DNA of 51,330 nucleotides from Lachnospiraceae bacterium UBA1683 (GTDB taxonomy: Bacteria > Bacillota > Clostridia > Lachnospirales > Lachnospiraceae): assembly GCA_002320245.1 (NCBI GenBank), contig DCKD01000051.1, positions 1-51,330 of the forward strand, written 5' to 3'. Positions within the stretch are counted from its first letter, which is position 1. Every line of letters begins with the position of its first letter. Shown piece after piece: positions 33,001-40,691 of the stretch. Under the pieces are notes generated by a model. That model made no database searches and had not been told where the DNA came from. It worked only from the letters and a program-made list of their open reading frames with translations. The translations under genes and the position numbers were made by a program.

Positions 33001-33335
33001 GGTTTCTGAAGTTTGGCGGAATTGTAAAAATTGAACAGTTTAATTTCGCCGGTTTGGGAGCGGTAGATGACAATGAAACCGGAAAATGTGCATCATTTGT
33101 AGACGTCAGAACCGGAATCCGTGCTCAGGTTCAGCACTTAAAGGCATATGCTACAACAGAAGCACTGAATCAGATATGTGTTGATCCAAGATTCAAATAT
33201 GTGAAACGAGGTACCGCTGCTTATGTGGAGTGGCTTGGAATCAATGAAAATCCGAATAACGTTGGTTGGGCTACAGAAAAGGATTATGGATATAGTATTA
33301 TAAACAGTTATATGAAAGTATTGTTAGAATCATGA
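30039..33335 (+). CDS. Secreted two-enzyme peptidoglycan hydrolase (amidase plus glucosaminidase)
   Basis: A 1098-residue secreted wall hydrolase. It has a signal peptide (1-27), an acidic Glu/Gln/Thr-rich linker and a small beta-domain (about 100-205). An N-acetylmuramoyl-L-alanine amidase domain (amidase_3, about 293-500) carries likely zinc and catalytic residues His302, one of Glu316-318, His378 and Glu472. Eight copies of a repeat of about 38-50 residues (about 510-912; Y..Y...Y.DL..F......HF...G..EGR), probably wall-binding, are followed by a C-terminal glucosaminidase-type domain (about 925-1098; EVAFAQAMKETRFLKFGG, FNFAGLGA). It would cleave both peptide and glycan bonds, consistent with cell separation or turnover. 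Confidence 0.92.
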   Translation: MKRAKKALALLLAVIMCITSGLTVLAAEESAVAETTGNSSINGQNTVESQTLETETDESVEQNIEGNDNTSVQSDQQVVQSEEQSINQETVTDTEKQRAFEYVYMDEQTVNIPDEQNIVIAFADTSIVLESAVLHYSMPESGTLYDLSASNIVANTVLFKTAYTDVSQVGNYKLDSITYRISGHAEDINVSFSEQDVLAEYTVTTEPETKEQSEPPAENQEEVPEVTVYSLDDSGNVVEQGGETENIESTVESVLSVADAEGTSEGAENDARLADVPAMVSAEAATSESRAANKVVVICAGHDATHTGARGNGLKEEELTWKVAQYCKAELEQYYGVTVYLDRSSVNCAYPGRDMSYCLNQRVYDAHAKGASVFVDIHFNSVNGVSTAANGSEVYYPNNSYSTAIHQDGANLANNILAQLEALGLTNRGAQVKNATTEGGYRPEYDDQGRIEDYYTTNNLSKSLGMTGIIVEHAFLDNAGDAAKLKNESFLKQLGVADAKGIANTYGLSKMDYSPVYDYDYYINHYADLKTAFGNDKTAAFNHFITNGMQEGRQASAEFNVWVYKDNYADLRKAFGNDLKAYYEHYLTIGKAEGRTAVKKDDSDNGADTKPTQTKGTTVYKGVDYAAVYDFQYYITKYADLKKVFQYDDAGALEHFVETGMREGRQAKDSFDVNSYRNQYADLRKAFGSNLKLYYEHYINTGKKEGRKATGVTELQNATTVYKGVDYAVVYDFNYYIAKYDDLKKVFRYDEEGALAHFVENGMGEGRQAKDSFDVKSYRNQYADLRKAFGSNLKLYYEHYINTGKKEGRKATGVTELQNATTIYKGVDYAAVYDFNYYIAKYDDLKKVFRYDEEGALAHFVENGMGEGRQAKDSFNVRIYKNNYRDLQNAFGNNNKLYYLHYINIGKSEGRTAVEEIAEPLNSIMGTTSTTVEQMVRYFNSKATYPTAELEKGGASDIRTFCQIYVEEAKKEGVRAEVAFAQAMKETRFLKFGGIVKIEQFNFAGLGAVDDNETGKCASFVDVRTGIRAQVQHLKAYATTEALNQICVDPRFKYVKRGTAAYVEWLGINENPNNVGWATEKDYGYSIINSYMKVLLES
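31891..32781 (+). repeat. 306-bp in-frame tandem repeat inside the hydrolase gene
   Basis: Units begin at 31891, 32197 and 32503, exactly 306 bp (102 codons) apart; the third is incomplete. Each encodes two wall-binding-type motifs, the first ending in EGRQAK and the second (complete units) in EGRKATG. Units 2 and 3 are nearly identical in DNA over long stretches, including silent positions, so the duplication is recent. Confidence 0.9.
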
Positions 33336-33340
33336 GCTTA

Positions 33341-33378
33341 AAAAATCACAGGGAGTATTATTACTTTCTGTGATTTTT
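33341..33378 (+). terminator. Terminator after the hydrolase gene
   Basis: AAAAATCACAG (33341-33351) pairs perfectly with CTGTGATTTTT (33368-33378), 16-nt loop. Confidence 0.9.
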
Positions 33379-33433
33379 CGTGGCAGAATAAAGATGAAAA
33401 TGTTACAAATTATTACAGGAAAAGCACAAAAGG

Positions 33434-33462
33434 TTGATTCATAAGATAAGAAATGATATAAT
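33434..33462 (+). promoter_or_regulatory. Strong promoter of the rhamnose/polysaccharide operon
   Basis: TTGATT (33434-33439), 17 bp, then TATAAT (33457-33462) with an extended TG before it (TGATATAAT). It is the only strong promoter found before the 10-kb run of genes from rfbA to rfbD. Confidence 0.8.
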
Positions 33463-33492
33463 TAAACATAATTTATTTGTGGAGGTTACAAT

Positions 33493-33519
33493 ATGGCAGT
33501 TTGTATTGTGGCGTATTGA
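33493..33519 (+). CDS. Putative 8-codon leader peptide
   Basis: MAVCIVAY followed by TGA, with a near-perfect ribosome site GGAGG (33481-33485) 7 nt before the ATG. It lies between the strong promoter and rfbA, and a 10-bp hairpin follows 45 nt later. No run of one amino acid is present, so classical amino-acid attenuation is not obvious. It may act by ribosome positioning. Expression is unproven. Confidence 0.45.
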   Translation: MAVCIVAY

Positions 33520-33564
33520 ATGATGTTACAAAAAGAGTAAATAAAATAAATAAGTTAATTCAGG

Positions 33565-33588
33565 CAACAGTATCGAATGATACTGTTG
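33565..33588 (+). promoter_or_regulatory. Perfect hairpin between leader peptide and rfbA
   Basis: CAACAGTATC (33565-33574) pairs perfectly with GATACTGTTG (33579-33588) around GAAT. It ends 9 nt before the rfbA AGGAGG. There is no T-run, so it is not a standard terminator. It may pause polymerase, recruit an antiterminator or control ribosome access. Confidence 0.55.
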
Positions 33589-33610
33589 GTTTATGGTAGG
33601 AGGAGAAGAG

Positions 33611-34489
33611 ATGAAAGGTATTATATTGGCGGGCGGTTCAGGAACAAGATTATATCCATTGACACAGGTGACAAGCAAACAGTTGCTTCCGATTTATGAC
33701 AAACCGATGATTTATTACCCATTGAGTATTTTGATGGAAGCGGGAATCCGGGAAATATTGATTATTTCCACACCAGATGATACGCCTAGGTTTGAGGAAT
33801 TGCTTGGAGATGGAAGTCAGTTCGGTATCAGCTTAAGTTATAAGGTGCAACCGTCGCCGGATGGACTTGCGCAGGCATTTCTGCTTGGGGAAAATTTTAT
33901 TGCAGGTGAAAGCTGTGCAATGATTTTGGGTGACAACATTTTCCATGGGCATGGATTGCGTAAGAGGCTTAAAGCGGCTGCCACAAAAGAAATGGGTGCA
34001 ACTGTATTTGGCTATTATGTGGACGACCCGGAGCGGTTTGGTGTTGTTGAATTTGACAATGAAGGAAAAGCGGTATCTTTGGAAGAAAAGCCGCAGCATC
34101 CAAAATCAAACTATGCTGTTACAGGACTGTATTTTTATGATAATCATGTTGTAGAGTATGCAAAACAGATTAAGCCGAGTGAGCGGGGTGAGTTGGAAAT
34201 TACAGATTTAAACAGAATTTATCTGGAAAAGGGAAATCTGGATGTAACCTTACTTGGACAGGGATTCACATGGCTGGATACCGGTACACATGAATCCCTC
34301 GTTGATGCCACTAATTTTGTGAAGACGGTAGAAACACATCAGAACAGAAAGATTGCGTGCCTGGAAGAGATTGCGTTTAATAATGGATGGATTGATAAGG
34401 AAAAGCTTGGTGAGGCATGTGACCTTTATCAGAAAAATCAATATGGACGTTATCTGAAAGATGTATTGGATGATAAATATATTGAGTAG
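33611..34489 (+). CDS. rfbA: Glucose-1-phosphate thymidylyltransferase
   Basis: RfbA/RmlA (292 residues) makes dTDP-glucose from glucose-1-phosphate and dTTP, the first step to dTDP-L-rhamnose. MKGIILAGGSGTRLYPLT is the nucleotide-binding start, SKQLLPIYDKPMIYYPLS and ILGDNIFHG the active-site motifs, and VEEKPQHP-like sequence (LEEKPQHPKSNYAVTGLYFY) the sugar site. Allosteric feedback by dTDP-rhamnose is known for the family. The ATG at 33611 has AGGAGG 7 nt upstream; an in-frame start at 33593 is rejected. It is first in the polysaccharide operon. Confidence 0.98.
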   Translation: MKGIILAGGSGTRLYPLTQVTSKQLLPIYDKPMIYYPLSILMEAGIREILIISTPDDTPRFEELLGDGSQFGISLSYKVQPSPDGLAQAFLLGENFIAGESCAMILGDNIFHGHGLRKRLKAAATKEMGATVFGYYVDDPERFGVVEFDNEGKAVSLEEKPQHPKSNYAVTGLYFYDNHVVEYAKQIKPSERGELEITDLNRIYLEKGNLDVTLLGQGFTWLDTGTHESLVDATNFVKTVETHQNRKIACLEEIAFNNGWIDKEKLGEACDLYQKNQYGRYLKDVLDDKYIE

Positions 34490-34554
34490 TGAGAGTGAAA
34501 ATTATTAATCGGTTATGATGATATATAACTAGTAAGTAGAAAGAGGCAGAAAAA

Positions 34555-35106
34555 ATGGGGAAAATAACAGTAGAAACATGTGAGATAGAAGGATTGAAGG
34601 TAATTACACCGACAGTTTTCGGCGATGAACGTGGTTACTTTATGGAAACATATAATTATAATGACTACAAAGAAGCTGGAATTGATATGGAATTTGTGCA
34701 GGATAATCAATCAAGTTCCAAGAAAGGTGTACTGAGAGGTTTGCATTTTCAGATCAATTATCCTCAGGACAAGTTAGTGCGTGTTGTAAGCGGAGAAGTG
34801 TTTGATGTTGCAGTTGATTTGAGAGAAGGTTCTGAGACATATGGAAAATGGTACGGTGTTCTTCTTTCAGCAGAGAATAAAAAGCAGTTTTTTATTCCAA
34901 AGAATTTTGCACATGGCTTTATTGTTTTATCTGATACAGCAGAATTTGCATATAAGTGTACAGATTTTTATCATCCAAATGATGAGGGCGGTCTTGCATG
35001 GAATGATCCTGATATAGGAGTTGAATGGCCGATTCCAGAAGGAATGGAACTTACTATTTCTGAAAAAGACCAGAAATGGAGCGGGATTAAGGAACTGAAA
35101 AAGTAG
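34555..35106 (+). CDS. rfbC: dTDP-4-dehydrorhamnose 3,5-epimerase
   Basis: RfbC/RmlC (183 residues) epimerises dTDP-4-keto-6-deoxyglucose at C3 and C5. It is a cupin with the family motifs: TVFGDERGYFMETYN, VQDNQSSSKKGVLRGLHFQ (active-site His after RGL) and FIPKNFAHGF; the conserved Tyr/Asp region ACKCTDFY-like appears as FAYKCTDFYHP. It lies 65 nt after rfbA with AGAGG upstream. The intervening rfbB (4,6-dehydratase) gene, usually close by, is missing. Confidence 0.97.
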   Translation: MGKITVETCEIEGLKVITPTVFGDERGYFMETYNYNDYKEAGIDMEFVQDNQSSSKKGVLRGLHFQINYPQDKLVRVVSGEVFDVAVDLREGSETYGKWYGVLLSAENKKQFFIPKNFAHGFIVLSDTAEFAYKCTDFYHPNDEGGLAWNDPDIGVEWPIPEGMELTISEKDQKWSGIKELKK

Positions 35107-35122
35107 ATTCTGGAGGAAGAAA

Positions 35123-35899
35123 GTGTCGAAATATATACAAAATTTTTTGAAATTCAAACCACTTTTGTCTGAACTGGTGGCAAGAGATATAAAAATAAAA
35201 TATCGACGATCGGTTTTAGGAGTGTTATGGACACTCCTAAATCCATTGTTTATGATGATAATTCTATCAGTTGTGTTTTCAAACCTTTTCAAATTTGATA
35301 TTGAAAATTTTCCGCTGTATGTATTAAGCGGGCAGGTTGTTTTTAATTTCTTTAATGATGCAACAACAAGTTCGATGTCTTCGATTATTGGTAGTGCTTC
35401 ATTAATTAAAAAAGTATATGTACCTAAGTATCTGTTTGTGTTGTCAAGAGTATTTTCAAGTTTTATTAACTTGATGGCTTCTTTTACAGCACTTATTTTG
35501 GTGATGATTGCAACGAGAGTTGAATTACGGTGGACGGTTGTATTATCAGTGTTTCCGTTGTTTTTATTGGTTGTTTTTTCATTAGGCGTTGGGTTGTTAT
35601 TGGCTGCACTTACTGTGAAGTTCCGGGATATTATGCATTTATATTCCGTATTTACAACAGGATTGATGTACTTGACACCGGTGATATATCCAATGTCGAT
35701 GCTTCCACAGAAGATTAAGACGATTGTCCTCCTTAATCCGCTGACAAATATGCTGGAGATGTTTCGGGATACAATGTTTAATGCGAAATGTTTCTCGGCA
35801 GGCTCTCTGGCGATAGGAATGGTCGAAGCTGTTATAATGCTGGCAATAGGACTGTTTGTTTTCTATAAAAATCAAGATGAATTTATCTTGAATATTTAG
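35123..35899 (+). CDS. ABC-2 polysaccharide export permease
   Basis: A 258-residue polytopic permease of the Wzm/TagG/RgpC class that, with the ATPase encoded next, moves a lipid-linked polysaccharide across the membrane. The amphipathic N-terminus with RDIKIKYRRSVLGVLWTLLNP is the signature of the family; about six transmembrane helices follow (first about 32-55, last about 225-248), with YLTPVIYPMSMLP before the last pair. The GTG start has GGAGGA 5 nt upstream. Stop and the next start are 10 nt apart. Confidence 0.95.
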   Translation: MSKYIQNFLKFKPLLSELVARDIKIKYRRSVLGVLWTLLNPLFMMIILSVVFSNLFKFDIENFPLYVLSGQVVFNFFNDATTSSMSSIIGSASLIKKVYVPKYLFVLSRVFSSFINLMASFTALILVMIATRVELRWTVVLSVFPLFLLVVFSLGVGLLLAALTVKFRDIMHLYSVFTTGLMYLTPVIYPMSMLPQKIKTIVLLNPLTNMLEMFRDTMFNAKCFSAGSLAIGMVEAVIMLAIGLFVFYKNQDEFILNI

Positions 35900-35909
35900 G
35901 AGTAATTAG

Positions 35910-36644
35910 ATGGAAAAAGATGTAATAATCAGTGTTGAGCATGTGTCTATCAAGTTTAATCTGTCCTCAGAAAAATTCGATAGTTTCAAAGAATATATCA
36001 TCAAAAGTTTGAAAAAGCAAGTTTCATATGATGAATTTTGGGCACTAAAAGATGTTTCTTTCGAGGTGAAAAAAGGGGATTCGTTAGGACTTATTGGTTT
36101 GAACGGCAGTGGAAAAAGTACAATGTTAAAGACAATTGCCGGAGTATTAAAGCCGACAAAAGGAGAAGTTACTGTCCATGGTAATATTGCTCCTTTGATT
36201 GAATTAGGGGCAGGGTTCGATATGGATTTAACAGCAAGGGAAAACGTGTTCTTGAATGGTGCGCTTTTGGGGTATAATCGTTCACAGATGGAAAAGCAGT
36301 ATGAAGATATTGTAGAGTTTTCCGAGCTGAGGGACTTTATGGATGTACCGGTTAAAAACTTTTCTTCCGGAATGGTCTCAAGACTTGCGTTTGCGATTGC
36401 GACAATTGGAATCCCCGATATTTTGATTGTAGATGAGGTTCTTTCAGTTGGCGATTTCCGGTTTCAAGAAAAGTGTGAAGCCAGAATTCAAAATATGAGG
36501 GATAACGGAACTACGATTTTGTTTGTGTCACATAGTTTGCAGCAGGTTGAAAAAATATGTAACAAAATTGTATGGCTGGAGAAAGGGAATGTAAGAATGT
36601 TTGGTGATACAATGGAAGTCTGTAGCAAATACAAAGAAATATAA
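35910..36644 (+). CDS. Polysaccharide export ABC ATPase
   Basis: A 244-residue ATPase of the Wzt/TagH/RgpD class. Walker A GLNGSGKST (about 63-71), the signature FSSGMVSRLAF in place of LSGGQ, typical of this subfamily, Walker B ILIVDEVLSVGD and the switch VSHSL are present. It lacks the C-terminal carbohydrate-binding domain of Wzt proteins that recognise capped chains, so export probably does not depend on a terminal cap. It pairs with the permease just upstream. Confidence 0.96.
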   Translation: MEKDVIISVEHVSIKFNLSSEKFDSFKEYIIKSLKKQVSYDEFWALKDVSFEVKKGDSLGLIGLNGSGKSTMLKTIAGVLKPTKGEVTVHGNIAPLIELGAGFDMDLTARENVFLNGALLGYNRSQMEKQYEDIVEFSELRDFMDVPVKNFSSGMVSRLAFAIATIGIPDILIVDEVLSVGDFRFQEKCEARIQNMRDNGTTILFVSHSLQQVEKICNKIVWLEKGNVRMFGDTMEVCSKYKEI

Positions 36645-36658
36645 ATGAGGAAACGAAT

Positions 36659-37261
36659 ATGAAGAAAATAATTAAAAGAGGAATCGTCTTAATTATAATT
36701 CTGTTTTGTGCCTTTTTATATGCACATATTGACAAATTAACATATTTGTATGACAGAAATATTGACACCGAAAATTTTGTGAATACAGGTGTTATTGTAG
36801 ATTCCGTGATAAGTCAGACTTTTACGAATCAAGAGAATAGTTTAGATGGAATACAGGCAAAATGTTCAATTACGGGGGATGTAACAGATGTCCGGATTGT
36901 GTATACCTTAGTGGATTTGGAAACGGATGAAGTAATTGCAAAGGGAACAAAGCAAGGTTTGGATATTAAAAATAACAGGTTTAATAAATTTGAATTTGAG
37001 CAAGTGACAAAGTGTAGAGGAAAGAACTATAAGATTACTTTTGAAGAGCAGGGCGCTGATGAAACAAATGGAATTTCATTTTACATTGTGCCGGAAATAC
37101 AAAAAAATATGCAGCTAAATGTGAAAGGAAACAGTACACAGGGAATAATGGTTGCCAGAATGATTACTCATAGATTTGATGTAGAAACATTCGGGGTTAT
37201 TCTTATATTTGTGGCTTATATTGCTGCATTTATGAAATTATTATACAAGTTATTTAAGTAG
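36659..37261 (+). CDS. Unknown bitopic protein in the polysaccharide operon
   Basis: A 200-residue protein with an N-terminal transmembrane helix (about 5-23), an extracytoplasmic domain (about 24-172) predicted to be mainly beta (VDSVISQTF, VRIVYTLVDLETDEVIAKG, YKITFEEQG) and a C-terminal transmembrane helix (about 174-196). No family is recognised. It lies 14 nt after the ABC ATPase gene and 13 nt before a multidomain glycosyltransferase. Its position between exporter and glycosyltransferase suggests an accessory role in export or modification, which is inference. Confidence 0.8.
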   Translation: MKKIIKRGIVLIIILFCAFLYAHIDKLTYLYDRNIDTENFVNTGVIVDSVISQTFTNQENSLDGIQAKCSITGDVTDVRIVYTLVDLETDEVIAKGTKQGLDIKNNRFNKFEFEQVTKCRGKNYKITFEEQGADETNGISFYIVPEIQKNMQLNVKGNSTQGIMVARMITHRFDVETFGVILIFVAYIAAFMKLLYKLFK

Positions 37262-37274
37262 GAGAATTTGAAGG

Positions 37275-39719
37275 ATGAGTAATAAATTTGAAGTGCTAAA
37301 CATGAGATATAAGCTCGATGATTTCCACATGCTGTTAGTTGAAGGATGGTTTCATAAAAACCAAATCGGCGATACTGGAATAGAGTTTTATATAGATGAT
37401 ATAAAAATTCCGTCAGAAATGGAAAGGCACTCGAGTACTTATGTTGTCGGAAAGAATCTAAGCAAAAAGAGTATAATCGATACATTATATTTTTTCTGGC
37501 TGGAATTGCCTGCAGATTATAATAAAGGGAAAAAACTTATCATCGAAAGAATTGAAAAAGGGAAAAAACACAAGGTAGCTGAATTCAATATATCAGATAT
37601 TGTAAAAATGAAGAAAGGAATTGCGGGAAGTATAGATTTTTCGGGGTTTGAAAAAGAAAAAGCAATTCTTCGGGGATGGATAGCAAGTCCTGAATCAGCG
37701 AAACTGTCTGTTTCAACACTTGGGGGAAATGAACTGGAAATTAGTTTAAGACAGAAAAACAGAGGAGATGTACAGTTTGAATTTCCGGAGATTTCTAAAG
37801 AAAATGTATTGGGGTTTGAAATAGAAATTGAAGAGTGCAAAGAAAAAAAAGTTCGATTCATTGTCTCTTATGGTGAAAAGAAATATAAGAGAGTATGCAG
37901 TTTGTCTTATAGTAAGCTTGGAAAAGTTGCTGTAAAGGCAAAAAAATGGACGGTAAAGGGACTCGCTTATTATCGGAGCAGGGGATTAAAGGATACTTTT
38001 ATCAGAATATATGAGAAAATAACAAAACAGAGTGATATTGATTATGGACATTGGAAACGGATGCATGATATTACTGAGGATGAATTGAAAGAACAGAAAG
38101 GAACGTGTTTCGAATACTCACCAAAAATAAGTATTGTTGTTCCATTGTTTAAGACGCCGGAGAAATATTTAAAAGAGCTGATAGATAGTGTTAAAAATCA
38201 AACATATGAAAATTGGGAATTGTGCTTTTCTGATGGAACTGGAGAGAATACAAATTTAAGACAAGTGGTAGAAAATTACCAGAAGAATGATTCGCGAATA
38301 AAAATGGTTTGCTCAGATGTACCGTTACAAATTTCTGAAAATACAAATTTGGCGTTGGGGATTGCTGAGGGAGAATTTTTGGCATTTGCAGATCATGATG
38401 ATTTATTATGTCCGAATGCTCTATTTGAAAATGTAAGTATTTTGAATAAAAATCCAGAGATAGATTTAATCTATAGCGATGAAGATAAAATAAGCATGGA
38501 CGGAAAACAATACTTTGGACCACATTTTAAACCGGATTTTAATATAGATTTATTGAGAACAGTAAATTATATTTGTCATTTTGTCATAGTCCGCAAAGCG
38601 ATTCTTGAAAAGGCAGGTAAATTTAATCCGGCATTAGACGGAGCTCAGGATTATGATTTTATATTGCGTTGTATAGAACAGACAGATAAAATCTATCATA
38701 TTCCTATGGTATTATATCACTGGAGAGCACATCCCGATTCGACAGCAGAGAATCCGGAAAGCAAAATGTATGCATTTGAGGCAGGGGCAAAGGCAATAAA
38801 AGCACATTACGAACGAACTGGCATTGATGCAAATGTACTTTTGCAAAAAAGTATGCTTGGAATATATAGAAGTAAATATCATATTAATACAAAACCTCTG
38901 GTATCAATAATTATTCCTAATAAAGACCATACAGAAGATTTGAATAAGTGCATAAGTTCAATAGAAGAAAAGTCATCATACAAAAACATTGAATATATAA
39001 TTATTGAGAATAACAGTATCCTTGAAAAGACGTTCGATTATTATGAAAAACTGCAAAGAGAGAATAAGAAAGTTAAGGTTGTAAAATGGGAGAAAGAATT
39101 TAATTATTCTGCAATTAATAATTTTGGCGTAAAATTTGCCAAAGGTCAATATTTCCTTTTCTTAAATAATGATACGGAAATTATAAATGAGAGTTGTATT
39201 GAAGAAATGCTTGGATACTGTATGAGGGACGATGTAGGAATTGTCGGCTCAAGATTATATTATCCAGATAATACGATTCAGCACGCAGGTGTTATTATTG
39301 GAATCGGCGGGGTAGCAGGGCATTGCTTTATTAATTTGCCAAAGGATCAGTTAGGATACTTTGCAAGAGCGTACTGCGCACAGGATTATAGTGCTGTTAC
39401 TGCAGCCTGTATGATGGTGAAGAAAAGTGTGTTTGAAGATGTGAATGGATTTGATGAAAAGCTGAAAGTTGCTTTTAATGATATTGATTTTTGCCTTCGC
39501 GTTAGAGAAACTGGAAAATTAGTTGTTTATAATCCCTACGCAGAACTGTATCACTATGAATCCAAATCGCGAGGGTTAGAAGACACAGAAGAAAAACAAA
39601 GAAGGTTTAGAGGAGAAGTTGAATTTATGCAAAGAAGGTGGCATGAAGTATTAGAGGCAGGTGATCCATACTATAATCCGAATTTAACTTTGATGAAAAG
39701 TGATTTTAGTTTGAGATAG
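37275..39719 (+). CDS. Bifunctional glycosyltransferase with two GT2 domains
   Basis: An 814-residue protein with an N-terminal region (about 1-280) of beta-sandwich-like character and no recognised catalysis, then GT2 domain 1 (from about 283; ISIVVPLFKTPEKYL, LAFADHDDLL, YSDEDKI, ALDGAQDYDFILRC) and GT2 domain 2 (from about 542; VSIIIPNKDH, FLFLNNDTEII, FNDIDFCLRVRE). Both domains keep their acidic metal motifs, so two linkages may be made by one chain, as in RgpF-like and other rhamnan or O-antigen synthases. It ends 31 nt before the next GT2 gene. Confidence 0.93.
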   Translation: MSNKFEVLNMRYKLDDFHMLLVEGWFHKNQIGDTGIEFYIDDIKIPSEMERHSSTYVVGKNLSKKSIIDTLYFFWLELPADYNKGKKLIIERIEKGKKHKVAEFNISDIVKMKKGIAGSIDFSGFEKEKAILRGWIASPESAKLSVSTLGGNELEISLRQKNRGDVQFEFPEISKENVLGFEIEIEECKEKKVRFIVSYGEKKYKRVCSLSYSKLGKVAVKAKKWTVKGLAYYRSRGLKDTFIRIYEKITKQSDIDYGHWKRMHDITEDELKEQKGTCFEYSPKISIVVPLFKTPEKYLKELIDSVKNQTYENWELCFSDGTGENTNLRQVVENYQKNDSRIKMVCSDVPLQISENTNLALGIAEGEFLAFADHDDLLCPNALFENVSILNKNPEIDLIYSDEDKISMDGKQYFGPHFKPDFNIDLLRTVNYICHFVIVRKAILEKAGKFNPALDGAQDYDFILRCIEQTDKIYHIPMVLYHWRAHPDSTAENPESKMYAFEAGAKAIKAHYERTGIDANVLLQKSMLGIYRSKYHINTKPLVSIIIPNKDHTEDLNKCISSIEEKSSYKNIEYIIIENNSILEKTFDYYEKLQRENKKVKVVKWEKEFNYSAINNFGVKFAKGQYFLFLNNDTEIINESCIEEMLGYCMRDDVGIVGSRLYYPDNTIQHAGVIIGIGGVAGHCFINLPKDQLGYFARAYCAQDYSAVTAACMMVKKSVFEDVNGFDEKLKVAFNDIDFCLRVRETGKLVVYNPYAELYHYESKSRGLEDTEEKQRRFRGEVEFMQRRWHEVLEAGDPYYNPNLTLMKSDFSLR

Positions 39720-39749
39720 AATTTTATTTGGAAAGGCAGAGACGAGACT

Positions 39750-40691
39750 GTGGAGCAGGAGAAAGATTTAATTACAGTAATTGTACCGTGTTACAATGAA
39801 CAGGAGACGGTCGAATTATTTTATCATGAAATGAAATGTGTAATGGACAAGATGGGTGAACAGGAATTTGAACTAGTTTTTGTGAATGATGGTTCGAAGG
39901 ATGAAACACTGTCTATTATTAAGCAATTGTGTATGAGAGATAATCGGGTTAAGTATATTAGCTTTTCCAGAAATTTCGGTAAAGAAGCAGCAATCTATGC
40001 GGGGCTGGAGGCTGCTCATGGAGATTATGCAGTTCTGATGGATGCAGACCTACAAGACCCCCCGAAACTTCTGCCTGAAATGTACAATGCGGTAAAAAAT
40101 GAAAATTATGACAGTGTGGCAACAAGACGTGTTACAAGAAAGGGAGAACCGGTCATCCGCTCTTTTTTTGCAAGAAAGTTCTACAAAATTATGAATCATA
40201 TTTCATCTACAGATATTGTAGATGGCGCGAGGGATTACCGTTTGATGAATCGGAAATTCGTAGATGCGTTACTTGAACTGAAAGAATATAACAGGTTTTC
40301 AAAGGGACTTTTTGGATGGGTTGGTTTCAAGACGAAATGGCTGGAGTACGAGAATATCAATCGGGTTGCCGGAGAGACAAAATGGTCGTTCTGGAAATTA
40401 TTTTTATATAGTATTGAGGGAATCGTTGCATTTTCAACAGTACCACTTTTGATTGCAGCGGTAACGGGAGTTGCATTTTGTGTTCTTGCATTACTTGTCA
40501 TGTTGGTCATTTTTATAAAAACATTGTGTTTTGGAGATCCTGTATCTGGATGGCCATCCATGGTATGCATTATTTTGTTTCTGGGGGGAATACAGCTTCT
40601 GTGTATTGGAATTTTGGGAGAATACTTAGCTAAAATATATATGGAAATAAAGGACAGACCTAAATATTTAATTGATGAGAGTAATTTATAA
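39750..40691 (+). CDS. GtrB/DPM1-type polyprenyl-phosphate glycosyltransferase
   Basis: A 313-residue GT2 enzyme that makes a polyprenyl-phosphate sugar used as extracytoplasmic donor. ITVIVPCYNEQETVELF, the diagnostic DADLQDPPKLLPEM (about 97-110), NRFSKGLFGWVGF and two C-terminal transmembrane helices (about 230-258 and 268-292) match GtrB/YkoT/GacI types. The start is GTG at 39750 with a weak distant ribosome site; no ATG fits before the conserved strand. It overlaps the next gene by 1 nt. GtrA at the end of the window is the likely flippase-type partner. Confidence 0.93.
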   Translation: MEQEKDLITVIVPCYNEQETVELFYHEMKCVMDKMGEQEFELVFVNDGSKDETLSIIKQLCMRDNRVKYISFSRNFGKEAAIYAGLEAAHGDYAVLMDADLQDPPKLLPEMYNAVKNENYDSVATRRVTRKGEPVIRSFFARKFYKIMNHISSTDIVDGARDYRLMNRKFVDALLELKEYNRFSKGLFGWVGFKTKWLEYENINRVAGETKWSFWKLFLYSIEGIVAFSTVPLLIAAVTGVAFCVLALLVMLVIFIKTLCFGDPVSGWPSMVCIILFLGGIQLLCIGILGEYLAKIYMEIKDRPKYLIDESNL

